This document shows, in pieces, positions 19,706 through 28,177 of a DNA stretch of 64,000 nucleotides. The notes under the pieces were generated by a model. The model saw nothing but the letters and a program-made list of their open reading frames with translations, ran no database searches and was not told the DNA's origin. The stretch is from contig NZ_LMKV01000030.1 of assembly GCF_001421665.1 (NCBI RefSeq), positions 62,001 through 126,000 of the forward strand. Direction: 5' to 3'. The position numbers and the translations under genes are program-made. Each line of letters begins with the position of its first letter. The first letter of the stretch is position 1. This DNA comes from Sphingobium sp. Leaf26. GTDB lineage: Bacteria > Pseudomonadota > Alphaproteobacteria > Sphingomonadales > Sphingomonadaceae.

Positions 19706-20157
19706 GCGACGAAGACGATATCCAGGATGCCCTCGCCGATTTTGCGGAGGATGTGAGCAACGGCCAGTCATGGACCGCCGCGATCCGCATCCTGACCGAG
19801 GATTATGAGCTGGAAGAGGGCGAGTTGCAGGCCCGTGCCGTCAAGGATTTTGGCGACCTCGACGCCTATGAGGCGCAGAGCCGCGACGCGCTGCAAAAAG
19901 CCGACGCCGCGATGACCGAGAAGCTGCGCAAGGACAAGGCGTTCCACAAGGCGAAGGCGCCGAACCTGGCCCGCATGGGGCCGGTCAGCGAATTCGTCGT
20001 CGCGCTGCTGGAAAAGGGCGCGCCGGAAGAGGGGGCCGACTGGTGGCCCTATATGCCGATCAAGCGCCATATCGACACGCTGTTCCCCGCGCCGGGCGAC
20101 GTGCGCGACATGGCGTTCTGGACCGCGCGGACGCTCCAGCGCGCGCATGAGGGATAA
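19702..20157 (+). CDS. Unknown acidic protein encoded within the SUF operon
   Basis: A 151-aa acidic, helix-rich protein starting at TTG 19702 (AAGGA 9 nt upstream) and ending 3 bp before sufC. It has no cysteine, membrane segment or signal. Tryptophan-containing phrases (GADWWPYMPIKRHIDTLFP) suggest a folded C-terminal domain. Codon use and operon position argue for a real gene that probably followed sufB directly before the DUF559 cassette came in. No family recognised; a lineage-specific SUF accessory role is a guess from position. Confidence 0.75.
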   Translation: MSDEDDIQDALADFAEDVSNGQSWTAAIRILTEDYELEEGELQARAVKDFGDLDAYEAQSRDALQKADAAMTEKLRKDKAFHKAKAPNLARMGPVSEFVVALLEKGAPEEGADWWPYMPIKRHIDTLFPAPGDVRDMAFWTARTLQRAHEG

Positions 20158-20160
20158 GAG

Positions 20161-20922
20161 ATGCTGACGATCGACCAACTGACCAACGAGATTGACGGCA
20201 AGGCGATCCTGAAGGGCCTGTCGCTCCAGATCAACGCGGGCGAAATCCATGCGATCATGGGACCGAACGGCGCGGGCAAATCGACGCTGGCCTATACGCT
20301 GGGTGGCCGCCCCCATTATGAGGTGACGGGCGGCACGGCGACGTTCGATGGTGCGGACCTGTTCGATATGGACCCGCATGAGCGTGCGGCGGCCGGCCTG
20401 TTCCTGGGTTTCCAGTACCCGGTCGAGATTCCCGGCGTGTCCAACCTGCAATTTTTGCGCGAGAGCCTCAATTCGCAGCGCCGCGCGCGCGGCGAGAAGG
20501 AACTGAACGGTGGCGAGTTCATCAAGCTGGCCAAGGAAAAGGCCGGTCTGCTGGGCCTCGACATGGAGATGCTCAAGCGTCCGGTGAATGTCGGCTTTTC
20601 AGGCGGCGAGAAGAAGCGCGCGGAAATGGTGCAGATGGGCATTCTCGATCCGAAGCTGGCGATCCTCGATGAGACGGATAGCGGCCTCGACATCGACGCC
20701 CTGAAGATCGTGGGCGCGGGCATCAACGCGATCATGCGCAAGTCCGACAAGGCGGTGCTGCTGATCACCCATTATCAGCGGCTGCTGGATTATGTGAAGC
20801 CGGACTTCGTCCATGTTCTGGCGGCCGGCCGGATCGTCAAGTCGGGCGGGCCGGAACTGGCGCTGGAACTGGAACGCGAAGGCTATGCCGAGGTTCTTGG
20901 GGCAGAGGTGGTGACCGCGTGA
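20161..20922 (+). CDS. sufC: Fe-S assembly ATPase SufC
   Basis: A 253-aa ABC-type ATPase of the SufBCD scaffold. Walker A is GPNGAGKST (near residues 39-47), the signature is SGGEKKR, Walker B is LAILDETDSGLD, and the H-loop is ITHYQRLL. The phrase FQYPVEIPGVSN is specific to SufC. Its stop overlaps the sufD start (GTGA). Confidence 0.96.
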   Translation: MLTIDQLTNEIDGKAILKGLSLQINAGEIHAIMGPNGAGKSTLAYTLGGRPHYEVTGGTATFDGADLFDMDPHERAAAGLFLGFQYPVEIPGVSNLQFLRESLNSQRRARGEKELNGGEFIKLAKEKAGLLGLDMEMLKRPVNVGFSGGEKKRAEMVQMGILDPKLAILDETDSGLDIDALKIVGAGINAIMRKSDKAVLLITHYQRLLDYVKPDFVHVLAAGRIVKSGGPELALELEREGYAEVLGAEVVTA

Positions 20923-21671
20923 ACGCCCTGACGCTCCCGACGCGCAAAGATGAAGCATGGCGCTATAGCGACCTTTCGGCGCTGGAAAGCGTGTGGCCGA
21001 CGCCCGCACCGACGCGCATCGACGTGGCGGAGGGCGAAACGGCGCGCCATCACCTGTTGCAGGATGCAGGCGAAGGCGCGGCGGCGGTGCATGACTATGT
21101 CATCACCATCGCGGACGGAGCGCGATGTGATTTTCATGTGCTCAATGTCGGCGGGAAGCTGGGCCGCGTGACCTTCGACGTGACGATCGGCAGCAACGCG
21201 CATTTCGAGCTGAATGGCGCGATATTGGGCGGCGGCGACCAGACGCTGGAGATCATCACCAGCGTCACCCATGCCAAGCCGGATTCGACCAGCGGCCAGA
21301 CGATCCGATCCATTCTCGGCCAGCGCGCGACGGGCAGCTATCTGGGCAGCATCAACGTCGCGCGCGACGCGCAGCGCACCGACGCTTTCCAGTCGATCAA
21401 GGCGATGCTGCTCGACCGCACCGCCACGGCCAACGCCAAGCCGGAACTGGAAATCTTCGCCGACGACGTGAAATGCGCCCATGGCGCGACGGTGGGCGAA
21501 CTGGACAAACAGGCGCTGTTCTACATGGCGTCGCGCGGCATGGACCCGGCGACCGCCAAGACGCTGCTGCTGAAGGCCTTCGTCGCGGGCGTGTTCGACG
21601 ATGTGGCGGACGAAGCGGTCAAGGATGCGCTGGAAGCGGCCGCGATCGCCAAGCTGGAGGCTTTGGTATGA
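20919..21671 (+). CDS. sufD: Fe-S scaffold subunit SufD, short form
   Basis: A 250-aa SufD beginning at GTG 20919 inside the sufC stop. The N-terminal TRKDEAWRYSDLSAL is the family opening. The beta-helix core and the C-terminal CAHGATVGELDKQALFYMASRGMDPATAKTLLLKAFVAGVFDDV are conserved, including the His involved in cluster assembly. It is much shorter than the roughly 420-aa enterobacterial SufD, the missing part being N-terminal and early core. All key motifs are present, so it looks like a compact family variant rather than a broken gene. Confidence 0.9.
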   Translation: MNALTLPTRKDEAWRYSDLSALESVWPTPAPTRIDVAEGETARHHLLQDAGEGAAAVHDYVITIADGARCDFHVLNVGGKLGRVTFDVTIGSNAHFELNGAILGGGDQTLEIITSVTHAKPDSTSGQTIRSILGQRATGSYLGSINVARDAQRTDAFQSIKAMLLDRTATANAKPELEIFADDVKCAHGATVGELDKQALFYMASRGMDPATAKTLLLKAFVAGVFDDVADEAVKDALEAAAIAKLEALV

Positions 21672-22879
21672 CGGATGTCGCACAGGGCCTGCGTTTGCGG
21701 GATGATTTCCCCGGTGTCGGTGATTGGCATTACCTGGACAGCGCCGCCACTGCGCAGAAGCCCAATGCCGTGATCGACGCCATCGCTCGCGCTTATGGTC
21801 CCGATTATGCGACGGTGCATCGCGGCGTGTACGAACGGTCGGCCAATATGACGCTCGCCTATGAAGCGGCGCGGCGGAAGGTCGCGGGCTTCATCGGCGC
21901 GGCGTCGGACAGCGAGATCGTCTATGTCCGCGGCGCGACCGAGGGCATCAACCTGGTCGCGCAATGCTGGGCCGGGACGCAGTTGAAGGCGGGCGACCGC
22001 ATCCTGCTCTCCATGCTGGAGCATCACAGCAATATCGTGCCCTGGCAGATCGTGGCGGAGAAAGTCGGCGCGGCGATCGACGTCGTGCCGCTGACGCAAG
22101 ACGGCCGGATCGACCTTGACGCGATGCGCGCGATGATCACGCCGCAGCATCGCATGGTTGCGCTGGCGCATGTGTCCAACGTGCTGGGCAGCGTGCTGGA
22201 TGTGCGCCGCGCCGCCGACATCGCCCATATGGTCGGCGCGAAGATCCTGATCGACGGCTGTCAGGCCGTGCCGCGCCTTGCCGTCGATGTGGCTGCGCTC
22301 GATTGCGATTTCTACGTCTTTTCCGCGCACAAGCTCTATGGCCCGACCGGCATCGGCGTGCTGTGGGGCCGCAAGGACCTGTTGGACGCGATGCCGCCCT
22401 ATCAGGGTGGCGGGTCGATGATCGACAAGGTGACGTTCGAAAAGACGACCTACGCCCCCGCGCCGACCCGGTTCGAGGCCGGGACGCCGCATATCACCGG
22501 CGTCGTCGGCCTGTCCGCCGCGATCGATTATGTGCAGGGCATCGGGCTGGATGCGATCCATGCGCATGAATGTGCGCTGGTGGCCAAGGCGCGGGCCGCG
22601 CTGGACAATATCAACAGCGTCCGCCTGTTCGGGCCGGACGATAGCGCGGGTATCCTTTCTTTCGAGGTGGAGGGGGTGCATCCGCACGATGTCGGCACCA
22701 TATTGGATGAAACGGGCGTCGCGATCCGGGCCGGCCATCATTGCGCACAGCCGCTGATGCGCCATCTGGGCGTCGAGGCGACCGCGCGGGCCAGCTTTGG
22801 CATCTACAGCGACGACAGCGATGTGGATGCGCTGGTCCAGGGACTGGAGCGGGTCAGAAAGATTTTTGCCCATGACTGA
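21668..22879 (+). CDS. sufS: Cysteine desulfurase SufS
   Basis: A 403-aa PLP enzyme that takes sulfur from cysteine. The PLP Lys is in FSAHKLYGPTG and the active-site Cys359 in RAGHHCAQPLM, the group II desulfurase pattern. LDSAATAQKP opens the protein and GVYERSANMT, HHSNIVPW and HVSNVLG follow as expected. It overlaps sufD (ATGA) and should work with the SufE encoded at 11306. Confidence 0.96.
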   Translation: MTDVAQGLRLRDDFPGVGDWHYLDSAATAQKPNAVIDAIARAYGPDYATVHRGVYERSANMTLAYEAARRKVAGFIGAASDSEIVYVRGATEGINLVAQCWAGTQLKAGDRILLSMLEHHSNIVPWQIVAEKVGAAIDVVPLTQDGRIDLDAMRAMITPQHRMVALAHVSNVLGSVLDVRRAADIAHMVGAKILIDGCQAVPRLAVDVAALDCDFYVFSAHKLYGPTGIGVLWGRKDLLDAMPPYQGGGSMIDKVTFEKTTYAPAPTRFEAGTPHITGVVGLSAAIDYVQGIGLDAIHAHECALVAKARAALDNINSVRLFGPDDSAGILSFEVEGVHPHDVGTILDETGVAIRAGHHCAQPLMRHLGVEATARASFGIYSDDSDVDALVQGLERVRKIFAHD

Positions 22880-23336
22880 TACAAATTCCGAGGAACGCAA
22901 GATTTTGGTCGAGGAAGTGGATGCGGTGGACGCACCGCCCAAGGTGCGCGTGGACGAAGAACCGCGCCAGCGTGACTATCTGGACGGATTCCTGTCGCAG
23001 AAGCCGGTGGAAACGCCGGCGGGCGAGCCGGGCGGCGACCTGTATGACGGGATCATCGACGCGCTCAAGGAAATCTATGACCCGGAAATTCCGGTGAATA
23101 TCTATGACCTTGGCCTCATCTACGGCGTGGACGTCACCGAAGATGGCCATGCCGTGGTGACCATGACGCTGACGACGCCGCACTGCCCGGTCGCCGAATC
23201 CATGCCGGGCGAAGTCGAACTGCGCGTCGGCGCGGTGCCGGGCGTGGGCGATGCGCAGGTCAACCTCGTCTGGGACCCGCCATGGGATCCGCAGAAGATG
23301 AGCGACGAGGCGAAGCTCGAACTGGGGATGCTGTGA
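22872..23336 (+). CDS. sufT: SufT / MIP18-family (DUF59) Fe-S maturation protein
   Basis: A 154-aa protein. A low-complexity N-terminus precedes a DUF59 domain with the signature ALKEIYDPEIPVNIYDLGLIY (from about residue 64), TLTTPHCPVAESMPGEVE and NLVWDPPWDPQKMS. Proteins of this type in SUF operons aid Fe-S maturation or transfer. It starts 8 nt before the sufS stop and is coupled to sufA (TGATG). Confidence 0.9.
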   Translation: MTDTNSEERKILVEEVDAVDAPPKVRVDEEPRQRDYLDGFLSQKPVETPAGEPGGDLYDGIIDALKEIYDPEIPVNIYDLGLIYGVDVTEDGHAVVTMTLTTPHCPVAESMPGEVELRVGAVPGVGDAQVNLVWDPPWDPQKMSDEAKLELGML

Positions 23337-23698
23337 TGACCGAGGCGACAACCAAGACCCGCGCCCGCCCCGCTGCCGTCATCCTGACGCAAAGCGCGGA
23401 GCAGCGTATCGCCGACCTGATGGCGCAGGCGCCCGAAGGCACGATCGGCGTCAAGCTGTCGACGCCCAAGCGCGGCTGTTCGGGGTTGGCCTATTCGGTC
23501 GATTATGTGCGCGAAGAAGTGAAGTTCGACGAGAAGATCGCAACGCCCGGCGGCGTCCTCTACATCGACGGGGCGTCGGTGCTGTATCTGATCGGATCGA
23601 CGATGAACTGGGTGGAGGATGATTTCACCGCCGGGTTCGTCTTCGCCAATCCCAATGCCAAGGGCAGTTGCGGCTGCGGCGAAAGCTTTACGGTTTAG
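23336..23698 (+). CDS. sufA: A-type Fe-S carrier SufA
   Basis: A 120-aa A-type carrier with the three cluster-binding cysteines C48 (RGCSGLAY), C112 and C114 (SCGCGESF). It is the last gene of the SUF operon, and a repeat with a long stem follows directly. Confidence 0.92.
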   Translation: MTEATTKTRARPAAVILTQSAEQRIADLMAQAPEGTIGVKLSTPKRGCSGLAYSVDYVREEVKFDEKIATPGGVLYIDGASVLYLIGSTMNWVEDDFTAGFVFANPNAKGSCGCGESFTV

Positions 23699-23699
23699 A

Positions 23700-23800
23700 G
23701 CATCGTGCGAAAAAGTGGGAACCGGTTTTTCGCTTAAAATGATGCGACAACAGAAAACTGGAGCGCGCGACCTGCGTCGGATTTAACGCAGCGCGCTCCA
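23700..23800. repeat. Alphaproteobacterial palindromic element after the SUF operon
   Basis: It begins GCATCGTGCG, continues with the GGAACCGGTTTTTCGC motif typical of dispersed alphaproteobacterial repeats, and ends in a long hairpin: TGGAGCGCGC (23759-23768) pairs with GCGCGCTCCA (23791-23800), with an inner CTGCGT/ACGCAG stem. It could also slow or stop transcription from sufA. Confidence 0.6.
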
Positions 23801-23827
23801 AGCCTTTCGCGGACGGAGGTTGCATTG

Positions 23828-24619
23828 GTGCACATGCTCATTCTCGGCATGGGCTATACCGCCGGCCGCCTTGCCGCTCGCCTGCGCCGCGAGGGCTGGG
23901 CCGTCACCGGCGTCCGCCGCAGCGCCAATGCCGACGCGCTGGCGTTTGACGACGACCGCGCCGTCCGCGCCGCGATCGCACAGGCCACCCATATCCTCTC
24001 TTCCGTTCCGCCAGAGGGCGACGCCGATCCGGTACTGGGCCGCTATGGCGACGCCATTGCCGCCGCGCCCGCGATCTGGACCGGCTATCTCTCTTCCACC
24101 GGCGTCTATGGCGATGCGGCCGGGGCCTGGGTGGATGAAGGCAGCCCGGTCGGGCAAGGCCGCCGTACCGCGCGGGCGGCGGCGGATATGGCATGGGGGG
24201 CGCTGCGTGCCGACATGCGCCGCTTTCGCCTGCCCGGCATCTATGGTCCCGGCCGGTCGGCGCTGGAGCGGGTACAGGAGGGCAAGGCGCATCGCATCGC
24301 CCTGCCGGATCAGCTGTTCAGCCGTGTCCATGTGGACGATATCGTCGCCGGGGTGATCGCGTCGTTCGACGGGCCGGCGGGCGTCTATAATCTGGCGGAC
24401 GACCTGCCCTGCGCGCAGAATGCTGTGATAGAGGCGGCCTGCGACCTGCTGGGAATGGCATGGCCGCCCTTACAGACGCTGGACGAAGCCGGGCTGTCAC
24501 CGATGGCGCGGGCTTTCTATGCCGAAAACCGGCGGGTAGCCAATGGCCGGGCGAAGCGATTGCTTGGCTGGACGCCGCTCTATCCGACCTATGCGCAGGG
24601 ACTGCGCGCCTGTCTGTAG
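23828..24619 (+). CDS. NAD(P)-binding epimerase/reductase-like protein (YeeZ-type)
   Basis: About 263 aa with a Rossmann fold starting MLILGMGYTAGRLAARL and the extended-SDR-like phrases YLSSTGVYGD and LPGIYGPGRSALERV. The classic YxxxK is not clear, as in YeeZ-like proteins. The start is uncertain: GTG 23828 is 8 nt from GGAGG, TTG 23825 is 5 nt and ATG 23834 is 14 nt. Substrate unknown. It is separated from the SUF operon by a repeat and is probably transcribed independently. Confidence 0.75.
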   Translation: MHMLILGMGYTAGRLAARLRREGWAVTGVRRSANADALAFDDDRAVRAAIAQATHILSSVPPEGDADPVLGRYGDAIAAAPAIWTGYLSSTGVYGDAAGAWVDEGSPVGQGRRTARAAADMAWGALRADMRRFRLPGIYGPGRSALERVQEGKAHRIALPDQLFSRVHVDDIVAGVIASFDGPAGVYNLADDLPCAQNAVIEAACDLLGMAWPPLQTLDEAGLSPMARAFYAENRRVANGRAKRLLGWTPLYPTYAQGLRACL

Positions 24620-24694
24620 AAGTCCGGCGCATGGTTTACGCCTTGTTAACCGGGGCGACCGACAAGCGGGGCAGCACTGCATAAGGACTGCCCC

Positions 24695-24928
24695 ATGACC
24701 CGCATCGACCAGAGATTTTCGGAACTCAGCCACCGGATGAACGACCTGACCGTGCCCGGCCGTTCGGGGGCGGTCGCGCCGTCGATCGCCAGCCTGCTGG
24801 ACAAGGTCAATGCCGCCAAGCTGCGTTACCAGCCGGGCGCGCGTCAAGCCGCTTTCGATCGCAGGGCGATGGCCATGCCTGCCACGGCCAGCAATGCGCC
24901 GAAGATGGCCAGCATGGACCAGCGATAG
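24695..24928 (+). CDS. Small hypothetical protein, low support
   Basis: 77 codons from ATG 24695 with AAGGA about 7 nt upstream. The first 50 residues look like a plausible short helical protein (RFSELSHRMNDL). The rest runs antisense into the end of the convergent EamA gene, an 85-bp overlap that lowers confidence. It has no similarity I recognise. Confidence 0.35.
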   Translation: MTRIDQRFSELSHRMNDLTVPGRSGAVAPSIASLLDKVNAAKLRYQPGARQAAFDRRAMAMPATASNAPKMASMDQR

Positions 24929-25776
24929 CCCTCCGCCAGGGTCGAGATCAGCATCGCGATCACCGGGATCAGGACGCCGGTATAGGCCGCGCGACCCGCG
25001 CCCATGCGCTGGATCAGGGTGAAATAGAGCGGGAAGGTGACGACCGATCCGGCAATGCCAAGCCAGCCCACGCCCAATATGTAGCCGATGCGGGTGTCGA
25101 AGGTCGGCGGGCCGATCGTCGCCCAGGCATAGAGCGCATCCACCCCCGCGCCGATCAGCATGGCCCAGGCCAGCACCGCCACCATCGGCAGGCGGCGGGC
25201 AATCTCCATCCCCTGCATCACATTGGCGGCCGAGGCGCTCATCAGCCCGGCGAGAGAAAAGGCCGCGCCCAGCACCACCATGTCGGGACTGACCGCCCCG
25301 GTCTCCAACAGGGCGGCATGATATTCATGCAGCAGCATCAGCACGATCCCCGTCACCGCCACCACCGATCCGCCGATGAAGGCGCGGCTGACCGGTTGGC
25401 GGAAGATGAGGAAGGCGAGGATGGAATTGGGGATCAGCAGCATCGCATAGACGACCGCGACCAGCCCGGATGTCAGATAATGTTCGGCGCGATAGACGAA
25501 GTTGAAATTGAACACGAATTGCGCGACGCCGAGCAGCGCAGCGTAGATCAGGCCGCTGCGCCCGATGGCGAGCGACACGCCGCGCATCCGGGCAAAGGCG
25601 GCCATGGCGACGCCCGCCAGCGCGAAACGATAGCAGACCGACCAACTGGCCGGCACCGACCCGATCTGGTCGCGGATGACGATCCAGGTCGAACTCCAGA
25701 TCAGGACGACGAGGATGAACGGCAGGACGACGCCGCCCTTCGCCTCCTCAGCCACGGTCGAGGGCTTTGAGCGCAT
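24844..25776 (-). CDS. EamA/DMT-family transporter
   Basis: A 310-aa protein with ten predicted membrane segments in two EamA repeats, the first beginning VVLPFILVVLIWSSTWIVIRDQ and the second near LGAAFSLAGLMSASAANVMQG. Family members export amino acids or other metabolites. It follows threonine aldolase on the same strand. ATG 25776 lies inside the end of the aldolase frame; a GTG at 25755 that overlaps the aldolase stop is the alternative. The pairing suggests export or tolerance of an amino acid, which is an inference. Confidence 0.83.
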   Translation of the reverse strand: MRSKPSTVAEEAKGGVVLPFILVVLIWSSTWIVIRDQIGSVPASWSVCYRFALAGVAMAAFARMRGVSLAIGRSGLIYAALLGVAQFVFNFNFVYRAEHYLTSGLVAVVYAMLLIPNSILAFLIFRQPVSRAFIGGSVVAVTGIVLMLLHEYHAALLETGAVSPDMVVLGAAFSLAGLMSASAANVMQGMEIARRLPMVAVLAWAMLIGAGVDALYAWATIGPPTFDTRIGYILGVGWLGIAGSVVTFPLYFTLIQRMGAGRAAYTGVLIPVIAMLISTLAEGYRWSMLAIFGALLAVAGMAIALRSKAA

Positions 25777-26767
25777 CTGCCAGCGGCGCGACGCTGGCGG
25801 CATCCTGGGACCAGTTGGTGACGAGCCGCGCGGCGCCCTCACCCCAGTCGTAGAAATCGAAGCCTTGTGCCCGCAGGCTGGCGGCTTCGTCGGCGGTGAG
25901 GCGGATGAACAGCTCATTGGCCTCGACCGGGTGCATCAGCCGGCCGGTCGCGCCCTGCGCCAGTGCCTGCGCGGCTCCGTTCGCGGCATGGGCATTGGCC
26001 AGCCACAGGTCATTGGCGATCATGGCGAGAATCTGCGCGGCGAGATAGCGGCCCTTGGAGAAGAGATGACCCGACCGCTTGCGCCAGCGCTTGGCTTCGG
26101 TGGCGCGGACGGGCGCCTGTTTTCCGAAGAAGAGCAAGGCCTCCCCCACCATGCCGCCATTCTTGACGCAGCCGAAGGAGAGCGCGTCCACGCCCGCGCG
26201 CCAGGTGACGTCGGCGGGTGCGCAGCCCAGATGCGCGACCGCATTGGCGAACCGCGCGCCGTCCATATGGAAGCCAAGGCCGTTGGCTTTGGCGATCTCG
26301 CCCAGTGCGGCGACCTCATCCGGCGTGTAGACCAGCCCATATTCGGTGGCGTTGGTGATGCTGATCGCGCGGGCCGGCACCTGATGCACGTCGGGGCGGA
26401 TCGTCTTCAGCCGGTCGGTCATGGCTTGCGGCGTCAGCTTCGCGCCGGCGCCCGGCAGCGGCATCAGGGTGGCGCCATGGGTGAAGAAGCCCGGTGCGCC
26501 GCATTCGTCCGCGACGATATGCGCCTCTTCATGGCAGAGGATGCCGCCATAGGGCGGGCATAATGTGGCGAGCGCGATGCAGTTGGCCGCCGTGCCGGTC
26601 GATACCCACAGCGCGTTGACCGGCGTGTCGAACAGGTCGGAAAAGGCGCCGTCCAGCCGCGCGCTCCAGGCGTCGCCATCATAGCCATGGTCGGCCCGGT
26701 CGGCATCGGCGATGGCGGCCATGATGGCGGGGGCGATGGGCGTCACATTGTCGGAGAAAAAGTGCAT
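25748..26767 (-). CDS. Low-specificity L-threonine aldolase family protein
   Basis: A 339-aa PLP enzyme of the beta-eliminating-lyase/threonine-aldolase fold. MHFFSDNVTPI at ATG 26767 is the family opening; STGTAANCIAL, CHEEAHI, HMDGARFANAV and the PLP-Lys region FGCVKNGGM follow in order. It cleaves L-threonine or L-allo-threonine to glycine and acetaldehyde. In-frame codons upstream to 26917 are not used. Confidence 0.9.
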   Translation of the reverse strand: MHFFSDNVTPIAPAIMAAIADADRADHGYDGDAWSARLDGAFSDLFDTPVNALWVSTGTAANCIALATLCPPYGGILCHEEAHIVADECGAPGFFTHGATLMPLPGAGAKLTPQAMTDRLKTIRPDVHQVPARAISITNATEYGLVYTPDEVAALGEIAKANGLGFHMDGARFANAVAHLGCAPADVTWRAGVDALSFGCVKNGGMVGEALLFFGKQAPVRATEAKRWRKRSGHLFSKGRYLAAQILAMIANDLWLANAHAANGAAQALAQGATGRLMHPVEANELFIRLTADEAASLRAQGFDFYDWGEGAARLVTNWSQDAASVAPLADALKALDRG

Positions 26768-26928
26768 GGCGCCTGCGATAACCGGACGACAAGCAGGCGG
26801 GAAGAGGCCAGCGGCGCGCAACCGGCCTTTTTCCGATCGTGGAATATGGCAGTGTATATGACCCATTGTTTCACTGGCCGCTCTGTGACATAGGCGGCCT
26901 CGTCCGAGCCAGAACAAGGAGACTCACC

Positions 26929-28020
26929 ATGGCCGCCGAGCAGACGTCGCGTTTCACCGTCACCCGCAACAGCCAGGCTGTGCCGGCGGACAAGCGCGCT
27001 GTATTGCTCGAAGATCCTGGTTTCGGCCGGCTCTTCACCGACCATATGGTGACGATCCGCTATACCGAGGGGCAGGGCTGGCACAGCCATAAGGTGGAGG
27101 CGCGCGCGCCGTTCCAGCTCGATCCCGCCTGCGCGGTGCTGCATTATGCGCAGGAAATCTTCGAAGGGATGAAGGCCTATCGCCTGGAAGATGGCAGCAT
27201 CGCCATGTTCCGCCCGGAGGAAAATGCGCGCCGCTTTGCGGATTCGGCCGAGCGGCTGGCCATGCCCGCCATTCCGCAGGACCTGTTCATGGAAGCGATC
27301 GAACAGTTGGTGCAGATCGACGCCGACTGGATTCCGGCGGGCGAAGGCAGCCTGTATCTCCGCCCCTTCATGTTCGCCAGCGAAGCCTTTCTGGGCGTCC
27401 GGCCGTCGAACGAATATATTTTCTGCGTCATCGCCTCGCCCGTCGGCGCCTATTTCAAGGGCGGCAAGAAGGCCGTGACCCTGTGGGTGTCGGAACATTA
27501 CACCCGCGCGGCGCGCGGCGGCACCGGCGCGGCCAAATGCGGCGGCAACTATGCCGCATCGCTGGTGGCGCAGAAGGAAGCGATCGGCCATGGTTGCGAC
27601 CAGGTCGTCTTCCTCGACGCCGCCGAGAATAAGTGGGTCGAAGAACTGGGCGGCATGAACGTCTTCTTCGTGATGGATGACGGGTCGATCGTCACCCCGC
27701 CGCTGGGCGGCACGATCCTGCCCGGCATCACCCGCAATTCGATCATCTCGCTCGCCCGCGCCAAGGGGCATGACGTACGGGAAGAACCGTACAGCTTTGG
27801 CCAGTGGCGTGCCGACGCGGCCAGCGGCAAGCTGCGCGAGGCCTTTGCCTGCGGCACGGCGGCGGTCGTCACCGCAATCGGTACGGTCAAGAGCGTCGAT
27901 GGCGACTTCACCGTCGGCAATGGCGATGGCGGTCTGGTGACGGAAACGCTGCGCGCCGAACTGACGGGTATCCAGCGCGGCGTGGTGGCCGATCCGGCGG
28001 GCTGGGTCCGCACGATCTAA
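26929..28020 (+). CDS. ilvE: Branched-chain amino acid aminotransferase
   Basis: A 363-aa class IV PLP aminotransferase of the last step in Val/Leu/Ile synthesis. The PLP Lys is in GTGAAKCGGNYAASL, and the family phrases HYAQEIFEGMKAYR, LYLRPFMFA, EELGGMNVFFV and FACGTAAVVTAIG are present. AAGGAG stands 8 nt before ATG 26929. It is divergent from threonine aldolase. Confidence 0.95.
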   Translation: MAAEQTSRFTVTRNSQAVPADKRAVLLEDPGFGRLFTDHMVTIRYTEGQGWHSHKVEARAPFQLDPACAVLHYAQEIFEGMKAYRLEDGSIAMFRPEENARRFADSAERLAMPAIPQDLFMEAIEQLVQIDADWIPAGEGSLYLRPFMFASEAFLGVRPSNEYIFCVIASPVGAYFKGGKKAVTLWVSEHYTRAARGGTGAAKCGGNYAASLVAQKEAIGHGCDQVVFLDAAENKWVEELGGMNVFFVMDDGSIVTPPLGGTILPGITRNSIISLARAKGHDVREEPYSFGQWRADAASGKLREAFACGTAAVVTAIGTVKSVDGDFTVGNGDGGLVTETLRAELTGIQRGVVADPAGWVRTI

Positions 28021-28028
28021 TCTTAATT

Positions 28029-28122
28029 CCTGTCATTCCGCGTAGGCGGGGAATCCCTCTCTCGACGTTGCATCTGGGCGAATCGTCGGGAGATGGAGCC
28101 CCGCCTACGCGGGGATGACGAT
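28029..28122. repeat. Inverted-repeat element (GTCATTCCGCGTAGGCGGGG type)
   Basis: The left arm TCATTCCGCGTAGGCGGGG pairs with the right arm CCCCGCCTACGCGGGGATGA across about 45 nt that includes TCTCGACGTTG. It lies between ilvE and the next + gene and resembles repeats widely scattered in GC-rich proteobacteria. Confidence 0.65.
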
Positions 28123-28177
28123 AATCAGGGAAAGCCCATGCTTCCCAATCCCTTCCCAAGCGCCTAGATACTCCCCC

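Noticed and set aside
24050..24400. Alternative frames within the epimerase-like gene
   Set aside because: Arg/Pro/Ala-rich translations without structure; only one frame gives a Rossmann fold.
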